Source of the DNA: Methanobacterium_D sp040373355
Lineage (GTDB): Archaea > Methanobacteriota > Methanobacteria > Methanobacteriales > Methanobacteriaceae
Assembly (NCBI RefSeq): GCF_047495555.1
Contig: NZ_CP166866.1
Location: forward strand, 1,054,001-1,118,000
Direction of reading: 5' to 3'
DNA length: 64,000 nucleotides
Positions 43,975 through 52,455 of this stretch are shown piece after piece; position 1 is the stretch's first letter, and every line of letters begins with the position of its first letter. The position numbers were made by a program, and so were the translations under genes. A model generated the notes under the pieces. That model did not search any database. It was not told the origin of the DNA and saw only the letters and a program-made list of their open reading frames with translations.

Positions 43975-44730
43975 GTGATAATAGCAGTAAGCGGAAAGGG
44001 AGGAGTAGGAAAAACATTAGTATCCTCTCTTTTAATTAAATCTTTAACAGGTAGCGAAAAAGATATCTTAGCAATAGATGCGGATCCAGATTCAAATCTT
44101 CCTGAAGCTTTAGGAATAGAAGTGGAGCGCACTGTTGGAGATATCCGAGAAGAGCTTAAAAAAGACACTGCGGCAGGTAATATCCCTTCAGGGGCAAATA
44201 AATGGGATATACTTGATTATAAGATAATGGAATCTGTAATTGAAACTCCAGAATTTGATCTTCTGGTAATGGGAAGACCTGAAGGAAGCGGCTGTTATTG
44301 TGCTGTAAATAACATGCTTCGAAAAATTATCGAAACACTCTCATCAAACTATGATATTATAGTAATTGATACAGAAGCAGGACTTGAACACTTAAGCAGA
44401 AGAACAACTCAAAATGTTGATCTCATGCTTGTTGTTACAGATACTTCCAAAAGAGGGATCTTGACAGCGCAGAGAATTGGAGAACTTTCTAAAGAACTGG
44501 ATATAAGTTTCAAAGAACTGCAGTTAATAGTTAACCGTGTTAAACCTGGAAAAGAAGAAGAAATACTTAAAAAAGTAGATGAAACTGGACTAAACCTTAT
44601 TGGAATGATATTTGAAGATGAAATTGTTTCAGAATACGATGGGGAAGGTATACCTCTGGTTAATCTTCCAGATGAGTCCAATGCAAAAACTGCTATATCA
44701 AAGATAATAAATGATTTAAAACTAATTTGA
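43975..44730 (+). CDS. cooC: CooC-like nickel-insertion ATPase
   Basis: The protein opens MIIAVSGKGGVGKTLVSSLL, a deviant Walker A (GKGGVGKT) of the MinD/CooC family, and has DADPDSNLPEALGIEV, CYCAVNNMLRK and IVIDTEAGLEHLSRR. It matures CODH by inserting nickel. The GTG start at 43975 follows TAGGTG. Position between cdhC and cdhD matches other Methanobacteriales cdh operons. Length 251 aa. Confidence 0.93.
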   Translation: MIIAVSGKGGVGKTLVSSLLIKSLTGSEKDILAIDADPDSNLPEALGIEVERTVGDIREELKKDTAAGNIPSGANKWDILDYKIMESVIETPEFDLLVMGRPEGSGCYCAVNNMLRKIIETLSSNYDIIVIDTEAGLEHLSRRTTQNVDLMLVVTDTSKRGILTAQRIGELSKELDISFKELQLIVNRVKPGKEEEILKKVDETGLNLIGMIFEDEIVSEYDGEGIPLVNLPDESNAKTAISKIINDLKLI

Positions 44731-44770
44731 GGATTTTAAAATTTTTATGGAAAAGAAAGGATGTGGGTAA

Positions 44771-45934
44771 ATGGATAAAATGACACAACTTCTTAAACTG
44801 CTTGAAAATACAGATACAATAGAATTAAATGAGTTCAGGATGGATTTTGATGAACTTGAGCTACATTTAATGCCCGCAATTCAGCAGGTTGTTCAGCAGG
44901 CTCAAAAGCAAGCTCAACAAGCTGAAATTGTAAATGAAGCGATATTGGCTGAAGAATTCAAACCACCAATTCATACCTACCCTGGTGAAGTGGCACAGGT
45001 TCAGCTTGGGGCTGGTTCAAGGAAACCAGTATATTTGGGGGGACAGAAAGCTTTATACAGATTTGAAGAGCCGCAGCCAAATCCTCCAGTTGTAACATTT
45101 GATGTTTTTGATATTCCAATGCCTGGACTTCCAAGGCCAATAAGGGAACATTTTGAAGATGTAATGGAACACCCTGGAGAATGGGCTAAAAAAGCAGTTA
45201 AAGACTTTGGAGCAAACATGGTAACAATCCACCTTATTGGAACAGGTCCAAAAGTTATGGATAAAACTCCACAGCAAGCTGCACAGGATATTGAAGAAGT
45301 ATTACAAGCTGTAGACGTTCCTCTGGTAATAGGTGCTTCAGGAGATCCACAAAAAGATCCAGTAGTACTTGAAGCAGCAGCTGCAGCAGCAGAAGATGAA
45401 AGATGTCTTCTTGCATCAGCAAACCTTGACCTTGACTACAGAAAAGTTGCAAAAGCAGCAGTAGATTACAATCATGCAGTTCTTTCATGGGCAATTACTG
45501 ACATAAATATGCAGAAAACACTCAACAAGTACCTCATGAAGGAAGGATTAACACAGAACGATATTGTAATGGATCCTACTACTTGTGCACTTGGTTACGG
45601 AATTGAATTTTCAATTGATGTTATAACCAGAACAAGACTCGCTGCACTTAAAGGGGACACAGATTTACAGATGCCAATGTCTTCTGGAACAACCAATGCA
45701 TGGGGTTCACGTGAAGCATGGATGAAAAAAGAAGAATGGGGACCAACTGACTACAGGGGTCCAATCTGGGAAATATTAACTGGATTAACCATGATGCTTA
45801 GTGGTGTAGATATATTTATGATGCTCCACCCTCAGTCAGTAAAAGCGCTTAGAGAAATTGGAGAAACATTTACAAAAGATTACATGACCACAGACGTACC
45901 TGATATCTCAAACTGGGTCACACAATTAGAATAA
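44771..45934 (+). CDS. cdhD: CODH/ACS complex delta subunit CdhD
   Basis: CdhD is a corrinoid iron-sulfur protein subunit that supplies the methyl group. The 387-aa protein has a TIM-barrel domain with FDIPMPGLPRPIREHFEDVMEHPGEWAKKAV, GADMVTIHLIGTGPKV-like, VDVPLVIGASGDPQKDPVVLE and DPTTCALGYGIEFSID. Family-typical LMPAIQQVVQQAQKQAQQAE is found near the N-terminus. GTGGG precedes the ATG. Confidence 0.95.
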   Translation: MDKMTQLLKLLENTDTIELNEFRMDFDELELHLMPAIQQVVQQAQKQAQQAEIVNEAILAEEFKPPIHTYPGEVAQVQLGAGSRKPVYLGGQKALYRFEEPQPNPPVVTFDVFDIPMPGLPRPIREHFEDVMEHPGEWAKKAVKDFGANMVTIHLIGTGPKVMDKTPQQAAQDIEEVLQAVDVPLVIGASGDPQKDPVVLEAAAAAAEDERCLLASANLDLDYRKVAKAAVDYNHAVLSWAITDINMQKTLNKYLMKEGLTQNDIVMDPTTCALGYGIEFSIDVITRTRLAALKGDTDLQMPMSSGTTNAWGSREAWMKKEEWGPTDYRGPIWEILTGLTMMLSGVDIFMMLHPQSVKALREIGETFTKDYMTTDVPDISNWVTQLE

Positions 45935-45946
45935 GGAGGTTGAAAA

Positions 45947-47320
45947 ATGGCCGTTACAGCAATGGATGTTTACAGATTACTTCCAAAAACAAACTGTGCA
46001 AAATGTGGAGAGGCATCATGTATGGCATTTGCCACAAAACTCTCAGAAAAGGAAACAGACCTTGAATTATGCACACAGCTTGCCGCAGATGAATTTGACA
46101 AACTTGCAGATTTACTTGCACCTGCTGTCAGGGAAATAACAGTTGGTAAAGGCGAAAAATCCATGATAGTTGGTGGAGATGAAGTCCTTTACAGATACGA
46201 ATTAACTTATTATAACCAAACTCCTCTTGTAATTGATATAGCTGATGATATGGATGCAGCAGCTTTTGATGAGAGGGTTAAAAAAATAGAAGATACTCAA
46301 TTTGAAAGAACCGGAGAGTTACTCACACTTGATGCTATAGCTCTCAGAAATAAATCTGGAGACGCTAATAAATTTAAGGAAGCAGCACAAAAACTTAAAA
46401 ACTCCAAATTAGCACTTTTACTATGTTCTTTTGATGCAGATGCAATGAAAGCAGCTCTTGAAGTTGTTGGAGATGAACGTCCATTAATTTATGGTGCAAC
46501 AGAAAACAACATCGAACAAATGGCTTCCTTAGCATTAGAATATGATTGTCCTATCGCACTCTTTGTACCAAATGACCTCGAAAAAATGAAGGAACTTTCA
46601 AGGACATTAAGGACTAAAGGAATAACTGATATTGTTCTAGATCCGGGTACATATGTTGGCGCTGGAATTGGAGATACTTTAGATAATTTTGTAATGATAA
46701 GAAGGCTTGCTGTAGAAGAAAGAGATGAAGACTTCAGATTCCCAATCCTTGGAGTTCCAGCACTTACTTGGATGAATGGAGAAGAAGATGAAATTAATAA
46801 TGCAATAAAAGAAGCTACAATCGCAGCAACACTCATGAACAAATATGCAGACATAATGATAATCCATGGAACTGAAATCTGGGAATTAATCCCTGTCTTA
46901 ACATTAAGACAGAGTATTTTCACTGACCCAAGAAAACCTCAAGCAGTAGATGCTGGAGTTTATGAGTTTGGTGAAGTTGATGAAAATTCACCAGTAGCTC
47001 TTACAACTAACTTTGCACTTACTTACTACACTGTAGAAGGAGATTTGAAGTCAGGAAAAGCAAACTGTTATCTTTTAGTACTTGACACTGTAGGAAGAGC
47101 CGTTGACGTAGCTGTGGCTGGTGGTCAGTTTACTGGTAAAGCTATAGCTGACTTAATTAAAGAATGTGGAATAGAAGACAAAGTTAAAACTAGAAAGTGT
47201 GTAATTCCAGGTCTTGGAGCTCCTACAAGTGGTGAAGTTGAAGATGAGACTGGATGGGAAGTTGTTGTAGGCCCTAGAGATTCTTCAGCACTTTCAGATT
47301 TCCTTAAAGAAAAAGTATAA
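45947..47320 (+). CDS. cdhE: CODH/ACS complex gamma subunit CdhE
   Basis: CdhE carries the corrinoid and a [4Fe-4S] cluster. The N-terminus MAVTAMDVYRLLPKTNCAKCGEASC with a further Cys at ELC is the cluster domain. DIVLDPGTYVGAGIGDTLDNFVMIRRLA and FDERVKKIEDTQFERTGELL are in the TIM-barrel body. GGAGGT is 6 nt before the ATG. Length 457 aa. It forms the corrinoid protein with CdhD. Confidence 0.96.
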   Translation: MAVTAMDVYRLLPKTNCAKCGEASCMAFATKLSEKETDLELCTQLAADEFDKLADLLAPAVREITVGKGEKSMIVGGDEVLYRYELTYYNQTPLVIDIADDMDAAAFDERVKKIEDTQFERTGELLTLDAIALRNKSGDANKFKEAAQKLKNSKLALLLCSFDADAMKAALEVVGDERPLIYGATENNIEQMASLALEYDCPIALFVPNDLEKMKELSRTLRTKGITDIVLDPGTYVGAGIGDTLDNFVMIRRLAVEERDEDFRFPILGVPALTWMNGEEDEINNAIKEATIAATLMNKYADIMIIHGTEIWELIPVLTLRQSIFTDPRKPQAVDAGVYEFGEVDENSPVALTTNFALTYYTVEGDLKSGKANCYLLVLDTVGRAVDVAVAGGQFTGKAIADLIKECGIEDKVKTRKCVIPGLGAPTSGEVEDETGWEVVVGPRDSSALSDFLKEKV

Positions 47321-47339
47321 CTGATTAGAAGGGATAACA

Positions 47340-47807
47340 ATGAAAACATTGATGGTAGTAGACCCACGAATGTGCTCTGAATGCAAAGACTGCATTACGG
47401 CATGCGAAAAAGAACATGGAACTGCTAGAGCTAAAAAAAGCAGTTCAATACCAATTTTTTGCATGCAATGTCACCCTGATAAAGCACCATGTGCCAGAAT
47501 CTGCCCAACAGGAGCTATAAAAGAGGAAGATGGAACTCTCAGAGTCGATGATGATGCATGTATTCTATGTAGATTATGCATGATAGCATGTCCAATTGGA
47601 ATTATTACAATTGACGAAGAAAAGAAATCTGTCCAGAAATGTACTTTGTGCATGGAAACTGACGGTATTCTACCTGCATGTGTCGAAGCGTGTAAAGATA
47701 ATGTTTTGAAAGTATTCTCCATTGAAGAACTTGAAGAGCTTAAAAATGACGCTCGAATTGCAGAAATTCTTGAGGAAACTCTAAGAACATCTAAAGATAA
47801 GATTTAA
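47340..47807 (+). CDS. Polyferredoxin-like 4Fe-4S protein of the cdh operon
   Basis: The 155-aa protein has four Cys clusters: CSECKDCITACEKEH, CMQCHPDKAPCARICPTGAI, CILCRLCMIACPIGII and CTLCMETDGILPACVEAC. This is the HycB/CooF-like arrangement and likely carries electrons to or from the CODH/ACS complex. It ends the operon, 19 nt after cdhE. The C-terminus is a short helical tail. Confidence 0.92.
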   Translation: MKTLMVVDPRMCSECKDCITACEKEHGTARAKKSSSIPIFCMQCHPDKAPCARICPTGAIKEEDGTLRVDDDACILCRLCMIACPIGIITIDEEKKSVQKCTLCMETDGILPACVEACKDNVLKVFSIEELEELKNDARIAEILEETLRTSKDKI

Positions 47808-47841
47808 CCTAAAAATCTTTTCTCTCTTTATTTTATAATAT

Positions 47842-48384
47842 TTAAGAACTTTTTTTATTCAAAAATTGTTGTTTAATTTTTTCATTTTCTATACAAATCC
47901 CTTCATTTTCTAATATCTCTTTTTTCATTTTGGTTCCACCAAAAAATCCTCCAATATTAAAATCAGATCTAATAACTCTGTGGCAAGGAATAATTAATGG
48001 TAATGGATTTTTACCTATTGCAGTCCCTACAGCCCTGTAAGCTTTTGAATTGATGGCTTCTGAAATTTGTTTATATGTTTTTACTTCTCCTTTTGGTATT
48101 TTCATTACTTCAAGGAGCACTTTTTCTTGAAATTCATTAAAATTTAAATATAATTCTTCTTTTTTAATTGAATCCTCTTTTCCATAATATAGATTACAGA
48201 TTAATTTTGCAAAGTGACAATATTCATCTGATAGCGTATATGAATCAAACCCTTTTGAAATTGCAGTTAATGCATCTTTTTTGTTTTCCTTTGGCAAAAT
48301 AGCCCTTATAATTTTACCTTTTCCAACGGCAACTGCAAAATAAAGATTTTCATGGTTATATATTGAAATAATTATATTAGAAAT
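47842..48384 (-). CDS. ogt: Methylated-DNA--protein-cysteine methyltransferase Ogt, apparent ATT start
   Basis: Ogt removes alkyl groups from O6-guanine. The C-terminal domain is clear: KIPKGEVKTYKQISEAI, SKAYRAVGTAIGKNPLPLIIPCHRVIRSDFNIGGFFGG (acceptor Cys in IPCHRV). The first canonical start in frame is TTG 48297, which would remove the first N-terminal strands YFAVAVGKGKIIRAI. No ATG, GTG or TTG lies further upstream in this frame. GAGGGGAGGA (48400-48391) is followed 7 nt later by ATT 48384, giving 180 aa; ATA 48390 is the other choice. Standalone, divergent from the cdh operon end. Confidence 0.85.
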   Translation of the reverse strand: MSNIIISIYNHENLYFAVAVGKGKIIRAILPKENKKDALTAISKGFDSYTLSDEYCHFAKLICNLYYGKEDSIKKEELYLNFNEFQEKVLLEVMKIPKGEVKTYKQISEAINSKAYRAVGTAIGKNPLPLIIPCHRVIRSDFNIGGFFGGTKMKKEILENEGICIENEKIKQQFLNKKSS

Positions 48385-48502
48385 AGATATTCCTCCCCTC
48401 TTGAAAATAATAGATTTATTGCTTTTAAGAACTAATCGAAAACATATATTTTTAAATGATAGATAAAAGTGTTCATATATTTTAATTTATTATGCCTTAA
48501 AT

Positions 48503-49651
48503 TTATATGATATCTTTTATGAGTCTAAAAAGACTTGGAGATTCTTTTGCAAGGCTTAAAAGTGAAGTAGCTGAAATTGAATTAAGATCTCTTTCTTTCA
48601 TGAATTTTATGAGTACATTTAATTCTTTATCATTTAATTTATCCATGATCTTTCGATATTTAAGTGATCTTTTTATAGTATTTCCTATTTCATCTCTCCA
48701 TAATTCTTCATATCTTTTTAAGAACTTGGAAGATGTATTTCCAGATCGAATAGATTCTGCAGCAACCATTCCTGCTATTTTTCCACATACAGCTGCAAGA
48801 TCGATTCCGCCTCCAGTAATGGGATCAACATGACCTGCAGCATCTCCAACAACCATTAATCCATCTGTATATGTTTTTTCAATTGGGCCAGATACTGGAA
48901 CTCCTCCAACATTAATTTCAATAGGAGTTCCACCTAGATTTGATGTGAATTTATTTAAATAGCCGTAGGCAGTTTCTTTTGATGTTCTAATACCTATACC
49001 TACGCTTGTGACTCCATTGTCATTTGGAAAAATCCATACATAACCTCCTGGGGCTACATCATTACCAAAATAAAACTGCATATAATTAGGGTCTGTTTCT
49101 ATTCCTGTCATTTTATATTGAACACAGGAACACATGTCATTGAGTCCCCATGTAGAATTTAAACCTGCCATTCTGGCAATATTTGATTCTATTCCATCTG
49201 CAGCAATTACTAAATCTGATTCAATTTCAATGGTATTACCTAAATGTCTTGCAATAACTCCGCTAACTTTCCCATCTTTAATAATAAGATCTTTTACATT
49301 AGTTTTAACCATGATATCGGTACCTGCATCTGCAGATTCTATTGCAAGACTTTTATCAAATACTTTTCTATCTAAAATATATCCTTTTTCATTGTTTCCG
49401 TCCATACGAAAACTGTTTCCATCTGGAGAATGAATATCTCCACCATAAATTGTGGTTCTAATGTACTTACTTGAAGGTTTTATTCCAAGTGTTTGAAATG
49501 TCTTTTCGGTAGTTGCTTCAGCACATTGAAGTGGAACTCCAATTTCTTGCTTCTTTTCAATCATCAAAACATTTGCACCATTTTTAGATGCAAAAAGTGA
49601 TGAAACAGATCCTGCAACACGTCCCCCTACAACGATAACATCATATTTCAT
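48503..49651 (-). CDS. Geranylgeranyl reductase family flavoprotein
   Basis: The 382-aa protein opens with an FAD Rossmann motif, VIVVGGRVAGSVSSLFASKNGANVLMIEKK (with RVAG in place of GPAG), and has VIAADGIESNIARMAGL and the C-terminal VVGDAAGHVDPITGGGIDLAAVCG motif. These are archaeal digeranylgeranylglycerophospholipid reductases that saturate lipid isoprenoid chains. Its ribosome site GGTGAT forms the last codons of the upstream ferredoxin. Ferredoxin could supply the electrons. Confidence 0.92.
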   Translation of the reverse strand: MKYDVIVVGGRVAGSVSSLFASKNGANVLMIEKKQEIGVPLQCAEATTEKTFQTLGIKPSSKYIRTTIYGGDIHSPDGNSFRMDGNNEKGYILDRKVFDKSLAIESADAGTDIMVKTNVKDLIIKDGKVSGVIARHLGNTIEIESDLVIAADGIESNIARMAGLNSTWGLNDMCSCVQYKMTGIETDPNYMQFYFGNDVAPGGYVWIFPNDNGVTSVGIGIRTSKETAYGYLNKFTSNLGGTPIEINVGGVPVSGPIEKTYTDGLMVVGDAAGHVDPITGGGIDLAAVCGKIAGMVAAESIRSGNTSSKFLKRYEELWRDEIGNTIKRSLKYRKIMDKLNDKELNVLIKFMKERDLNSISATSLLSLAKESPSLFRLIKDII

Positions 49652-49819
49652 TTAATCACCTGAAAATGCTCCTAAGGGACATATAAGTGCGCATCGTCCG
49701 CAATTATCACATTTATTATTATCTAAAATTGCAGCTCCTTCCTTAATCTCTAATGAACCTTGGGGACAAATGCTGATACAAGCCCCACAATAGCCACATT
49801 TTTCATCTTGAAATTCCAT
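49652..49819 (-). CDS. Small 2[4Fe-4S] ferredoxin
   Basis: Translated from ATG 49819, this 55-aa protein reads MEFQDEKCGYCGACISICPQ, then a second motif CDNCGRCALICPLGAF, ending SGD. Both clusters have CxxCxxCxxxCP spacing. The stop is directly followed by the geranylgeranyl reductase ATG (49651). Pairing of a small ferredoxin with a reductase suggests it is the electron donor for lipid saturation. The gene is too short for most automatic calls. Confidence 0.92.
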   Translation of the reverse strand: MEFQDEKCGYCGACISICPQGSLEIKEGAAILDNNKCDNCGRCALICPLGAFSGD

Positions 49820-50155
49820 TACATTTCACCAACTAAATTAAGGATAAAATTAAGAAAATTTATCATAAGAATATTTGTATTTAAGGATATATATAATTTT
49901 TTAGGGTATAGAATAACAATAAATAAATTTAAGCATCGTAAATGCATAATACTAAATGAAATCAGCTTAATTATAGTTTATAGTGTTTTTGTTTTAAGTT
50001 AGAAAAAGCTTAAATACTAGATATTTCTAAGTTATATGTACTCGTAGAATTTACGAGTTCCTATATGAAGTTTAAATCTAATTTTATTAAATTTAATTTA
50101 AATTAGAAACAAAACCGTTAACTTAATATAGGATATCGAATAACTTTTAAGTTAT
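49820..50155. ncRNA. Possible small RNA upstream of tRNA-Leu, otherwise empty gap
   Basis: The 336-bp gap holds a TATA-like GCTTAAATACTAG near 50009-50021, then a hairpin ACTCGTA-GAATT-TACGAGT at about 50040-50058. The next tRNA starts 98 nt further on. A leader or small RNA is possible. I see no coding sequence. This is a weak candidate. Confidence 0.3.
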
Positions 50156-50238
50156 GCAGGGGTGCCCGAGCGGCCAAAGGGGGTGGACTTAAGATCCTCT
50201 GGCGTAGGCCTTCGTGGGTTCGAATCCCATCCCCTGCA
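50156..50238 (+). tRNA. tRNA-Leu (UAA)
   Basis: Acceptor arms GCAGGGG (50156-50162) and CCCCTGC with discriminator A (50238) pair. The D-stem region GCCCGAGCGGCC, the anticodon region GGACTTAAGATCC with TAA, a long variable arm (CTCTGGCGTAGGCC) and a T-arm GTGGGTTCGAATCCCAT are visible. The long variable arm and UAA anticodon identify leucine. CCA is not encoded. Confidence 0.96.
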
Positions 50239-50278
50239 CTTCACTTTTTCCTCGAAAAAGCTGAACCAAAATATCCTC

Positions 50279-50297
50279 GCTCAAACTACGTTTGAGC
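50279..50297. repeat. 8-bp hairpin between tRNA genes
   Basis: GCTCAAAC-TAC-GTTTGAGC is a perfect inverted repeat with a 3-nt loop, in the 136-bp gap between tRNA-Leu and tRNA-Thr. It belongs to the same style as other mini-hairpins here. Confidence 0.6.
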
Positions 50298-50374
50298 TGC
50301 GGATGGACACTTCATATTTATCGGAATTTTTAAGCCGTATTATATTTTAGTAAAAATAACTAATATTCTATTTT

Positions 50375-50447
50375 GCCCTAGTGGCTTAGCTGGTAGAGCG
50401 ATGCCTTGGTAAGGCATAGACCGGGGGTTCGAATCCCCCCTAGGGCT
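50375..50447 (+). tRNA. tRNA-Thr (GGU)
   Basis: Acceptor GCCCTAG pairs with CTAGGGC, discriminator T. The D-arm is GCTTAGCTGGTAGAGC. The anticodon arm ATGCC-TTGGTAA-GGCAT has GGT as anticodon. The T-arm is GGGGG-TTCGAAT-CCCCC. Length 73 nt with no intron. GGU identifies threonine. CCA is not encoded. Confidence 0.97.
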
Positions 50448-50469
50448 TCATTTCAACCTTTTTTTGCAA

Positions 50470-50589
50470 AAAAGGTCCTCAAAATCTTTGATTTTCGAGT
50501 GATTGATCAAAAAATCCCTCAAAAAATCGAAGATTTTTTGGGGCACAAAACGATAGTTTCGACTGCCTCGCGAAAAACAAATTTTTCGC
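50470..50589. repeat. Mini-hairpin cluster after tRNA-Thr
   Basis: Several hairpins lie in tandem. CTC-AAAATC-TTT-GATTTT-C-GAG is at 50478-50499. CAAAAAATC-GAA-GATTTTTTG is at 50520-50540. GCGAAAAA/TTTTTCGC is at 50570-50589, with a 4-nt loop. A TGATCAAAAAATCCCTC stretch between them recurs in part near 9410. The 293-bp gap has no gene. Confidence 0.6.
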
Positions 50590-50740
50590 TGCGGAAAGTT
50601 AAAATAAATAACAACATCCATTTTTACTTTTAAATATTAATTATTTTAAAATTTTATATCAGAATTTTTATTTTTAATAAAGTTTATATCATATCAACCT
50701 TTATTATCAAACAATACTATCATTATCTAGGTGACAATTT

Positions 50741-51547
50741 ATGGTAAAAAAAATAGCACAGCTATCTGATGTACACTTTGGAGAGAAGAACTTCTCCAAT
50801 GACTTGAAAAATAACTTATTAAAACAGTTAGAAGATGAAAATCCCGATCTTATCATTGTTGCGGGTGATTTAACCACAGAAGGTTACGCCCATGAATGGG
50901 AAGATGCAGCAGTATTTGTAGATGAACTTAGGGCAATAACTGATACTTATACAATCCCTGGAAATCATGATGCACGTAATGTAGGACTTCTTCATTTTGA
51001 AAAACTAATTGGACACAGAAAATTTGTACATCTTGATAAAAATTCAGGATTTGCAATTATAGGACTAGACTCTTCAGAGCCTGATATTAATGACGGTCAA
51101 ATCGGCGCGGACCAGATGGACTGGTTAAGAATGGAATTAGATAAAGTACCTGACGATTTTTGTAAAATTGTAACATTCCACCATCATTTACTGCCTATTC
51201 CTCAAACTGGAAGAGAAAGAAATATTTTACTCGATTCTGGAGATTTACTTAGAACTTTCAGTGAATATGGAGTAGATTTTGTCCTGAATGGTCATAAGCA
51301 CGTTCCTAATGTATGGATGATAGAAAAAATGGTCACTTTAAACTCTGGAACAGCAACAACAAAAAAACTTAGAGGTCATACTTATCCATCTCATAATCAG
51401 TTAATAATTAAAGATGATCAGATTCTTGTAAACCTCATAAACACTGAAACCGGATATAAAAGAGAATTAGCTAATTATTCTGTTAAAGTGGAAAAAGAGG
51501 AGTATGTTATTTGTTCTTATAAGCATAACTCACTTCATGCTTTATAA
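50741..51547 (+). CDS. Calcineurin-like metallophosphoesterase
   Basis: The 268-aa protein has the metallophosphoesterase motifs in order: IAQLSDVHFGEKN, IVAGDLTTEGYAHEW, IPGNHDARNVG, IVTFHHHLLPIP and NGHKHVPNVW. Such enzymes act on phosphodiesters (cAMP-like or nucleic acid); the substrate is unknown. A short GGTGAC precedes the ATG. No obvious operon partner; the following membrane gene is 290 bp away. Confidence 0.9.
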   Translation: MVKKIAQLSDVHFGEKNFSNDLKNNLLKQLEDENPDLIIVAGDLTTEGYAHEWEDAAVFVDELRAITDTYTIPGNHDARNVGLLHFEKLIGHRKFVHLDKNSGFAIIGLDSSEPDINDGQIGADQMDWLRMELDKVPDDFCKIVTFHHHLLPIPQTGRERNILLDSGDLLRTFSEYGVDFVLNGHKHVPNVWMIEKMVTLNSGTATTKKLRGHTYPSHNQLIIKDDQILVNLINTETGYKRELANYSVKVEKEEYVICSYKHNSLHAL

Positions 51548-51634
51548 TAAACAAATAAAATTATTTTTTTAACTTATTTAATAATATAAATATAACATTT
51601 CAGCAATTTATTATTGTAAGATGATTATCTAGAA

Positions 51635-51660
51635 GTTTAAGTTAAAAAATAAACTTAAAC
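51635..51660. repeat. 9-bp inverted repeat
   Basis: GTTTAAGTT at 51635-51643 and AACTTAAAC at 51652-51660 are perfect inverted copies with an 8-nt loop of mostly A. They lie 87 nt after the phosphoesterase stop and about 180 nt before the next gene. It may be a terminator or an operator. Confidence 0.45.
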
Positions 51661-51837
51661 ACTTTTTCCATTTATTTTATAACTATTTAGATACTTTATA
51701 CGAACTATATTTCTATAAGTAGGAACAATCTTTATATTCTCTAAACTTAAATTATAAAAAATACAGAATAACTTAATTAAAATAATATTAATGTGAATTT
51801 TTTTATTACAATTTAAAAAATAAACTATGTGATTTTT

Positions 51838-52446
51838 ATGTCCAAAATGTTAGATGTGGTAATGGCAGGTGTAATCTCTGGAATTGTTGCATTTACCACT
51901 TCAAAAATGGGAATATCTGGAACAGTAATAGGGGCCGTTTTAGGAGCTATGCTCTACCAACTAATGACTCACTTTATTAAAGAACCCCTGAATAATGTGA
52001 AAAAAAATAAAATAGAAACTAACATAAAAACAAGGTTAGTATATGCTATTCCCTTAATTATCATTGTAGCTATTGAAATTATTTACATATTTGCAGAAGT
52101 ATACTCAAAACCAGGGCAAATATTTTATTTTCTGGAAAATGCAACCGATTGGAATCTATTTAGATCCATTGGAATAGGGCTAATTTTAATGGGAGTATAT
52201 CCATTATGGATATCTGAAAATATAAGACGTTCGTATGGTTATATAATATTATCTGTAGGTATAATTATACTATTAAAAGGGCTAGCAGATTTAAATCTGG
52301 CAATTGTGGAATTATACTCTCCACTATTTGCAGAATTTAGTGTTATAATCTCTTTAGGTGTTATAGCTGCATTATTGTACGTTATTCTATCAATAGTTCA
52401 AGAATCAATAATAATTAACCATGAGGAAATTGAACAAAGTAATTAA
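51838..52446 (+). CDS. Hypothetical membrane protein before HTH-PhoU
   Basis: I do not recognise a family. The 202-aa protein has about five hydrophobic segments: near 5-40 (GVISGIVAFTTSKMGISGTVIGAVLGAML), 64-84, 107-125, 133-152 and 165-190. The N-terminal Gly-rich stretch resembles a small channel or sensor. ATG 51838 is supported by GTGAT 5 nt upstream. It ends 9 nt before an HTH-PhoU regulator, so they are probably cotranscribed and may both serve phosphate control. Confidence 0.7.
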   Translation: MSKMLDVVMAGVISGIVAFTTSKMGISGTVIGAVLGAMLYQLMTHFIKEPLNNVKKNKIETNIKTRLVYAIPLIIIVAIEIIYIFAEVYSKPGQIFYFLENATDWNLFRSIGIGLILMGVYPLWISENIRRSYGYIILSVGIIILLKGLADLNLAIVELYSPLFAEFSVIISLGVIAALLYVILSIVQESIIINHEEIEQSN

Positions 52447-52455
52447 TGGGATATT

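Noticed and set aside
46489..46923. 144-codon frame opposite cdhE
   Set aside because: Antisense shadow of a certain gene.
50156..50238. Intron in tRNA-Leu
   Set aside because: The anticodon arm is continuous and the long variable arm explains the length.
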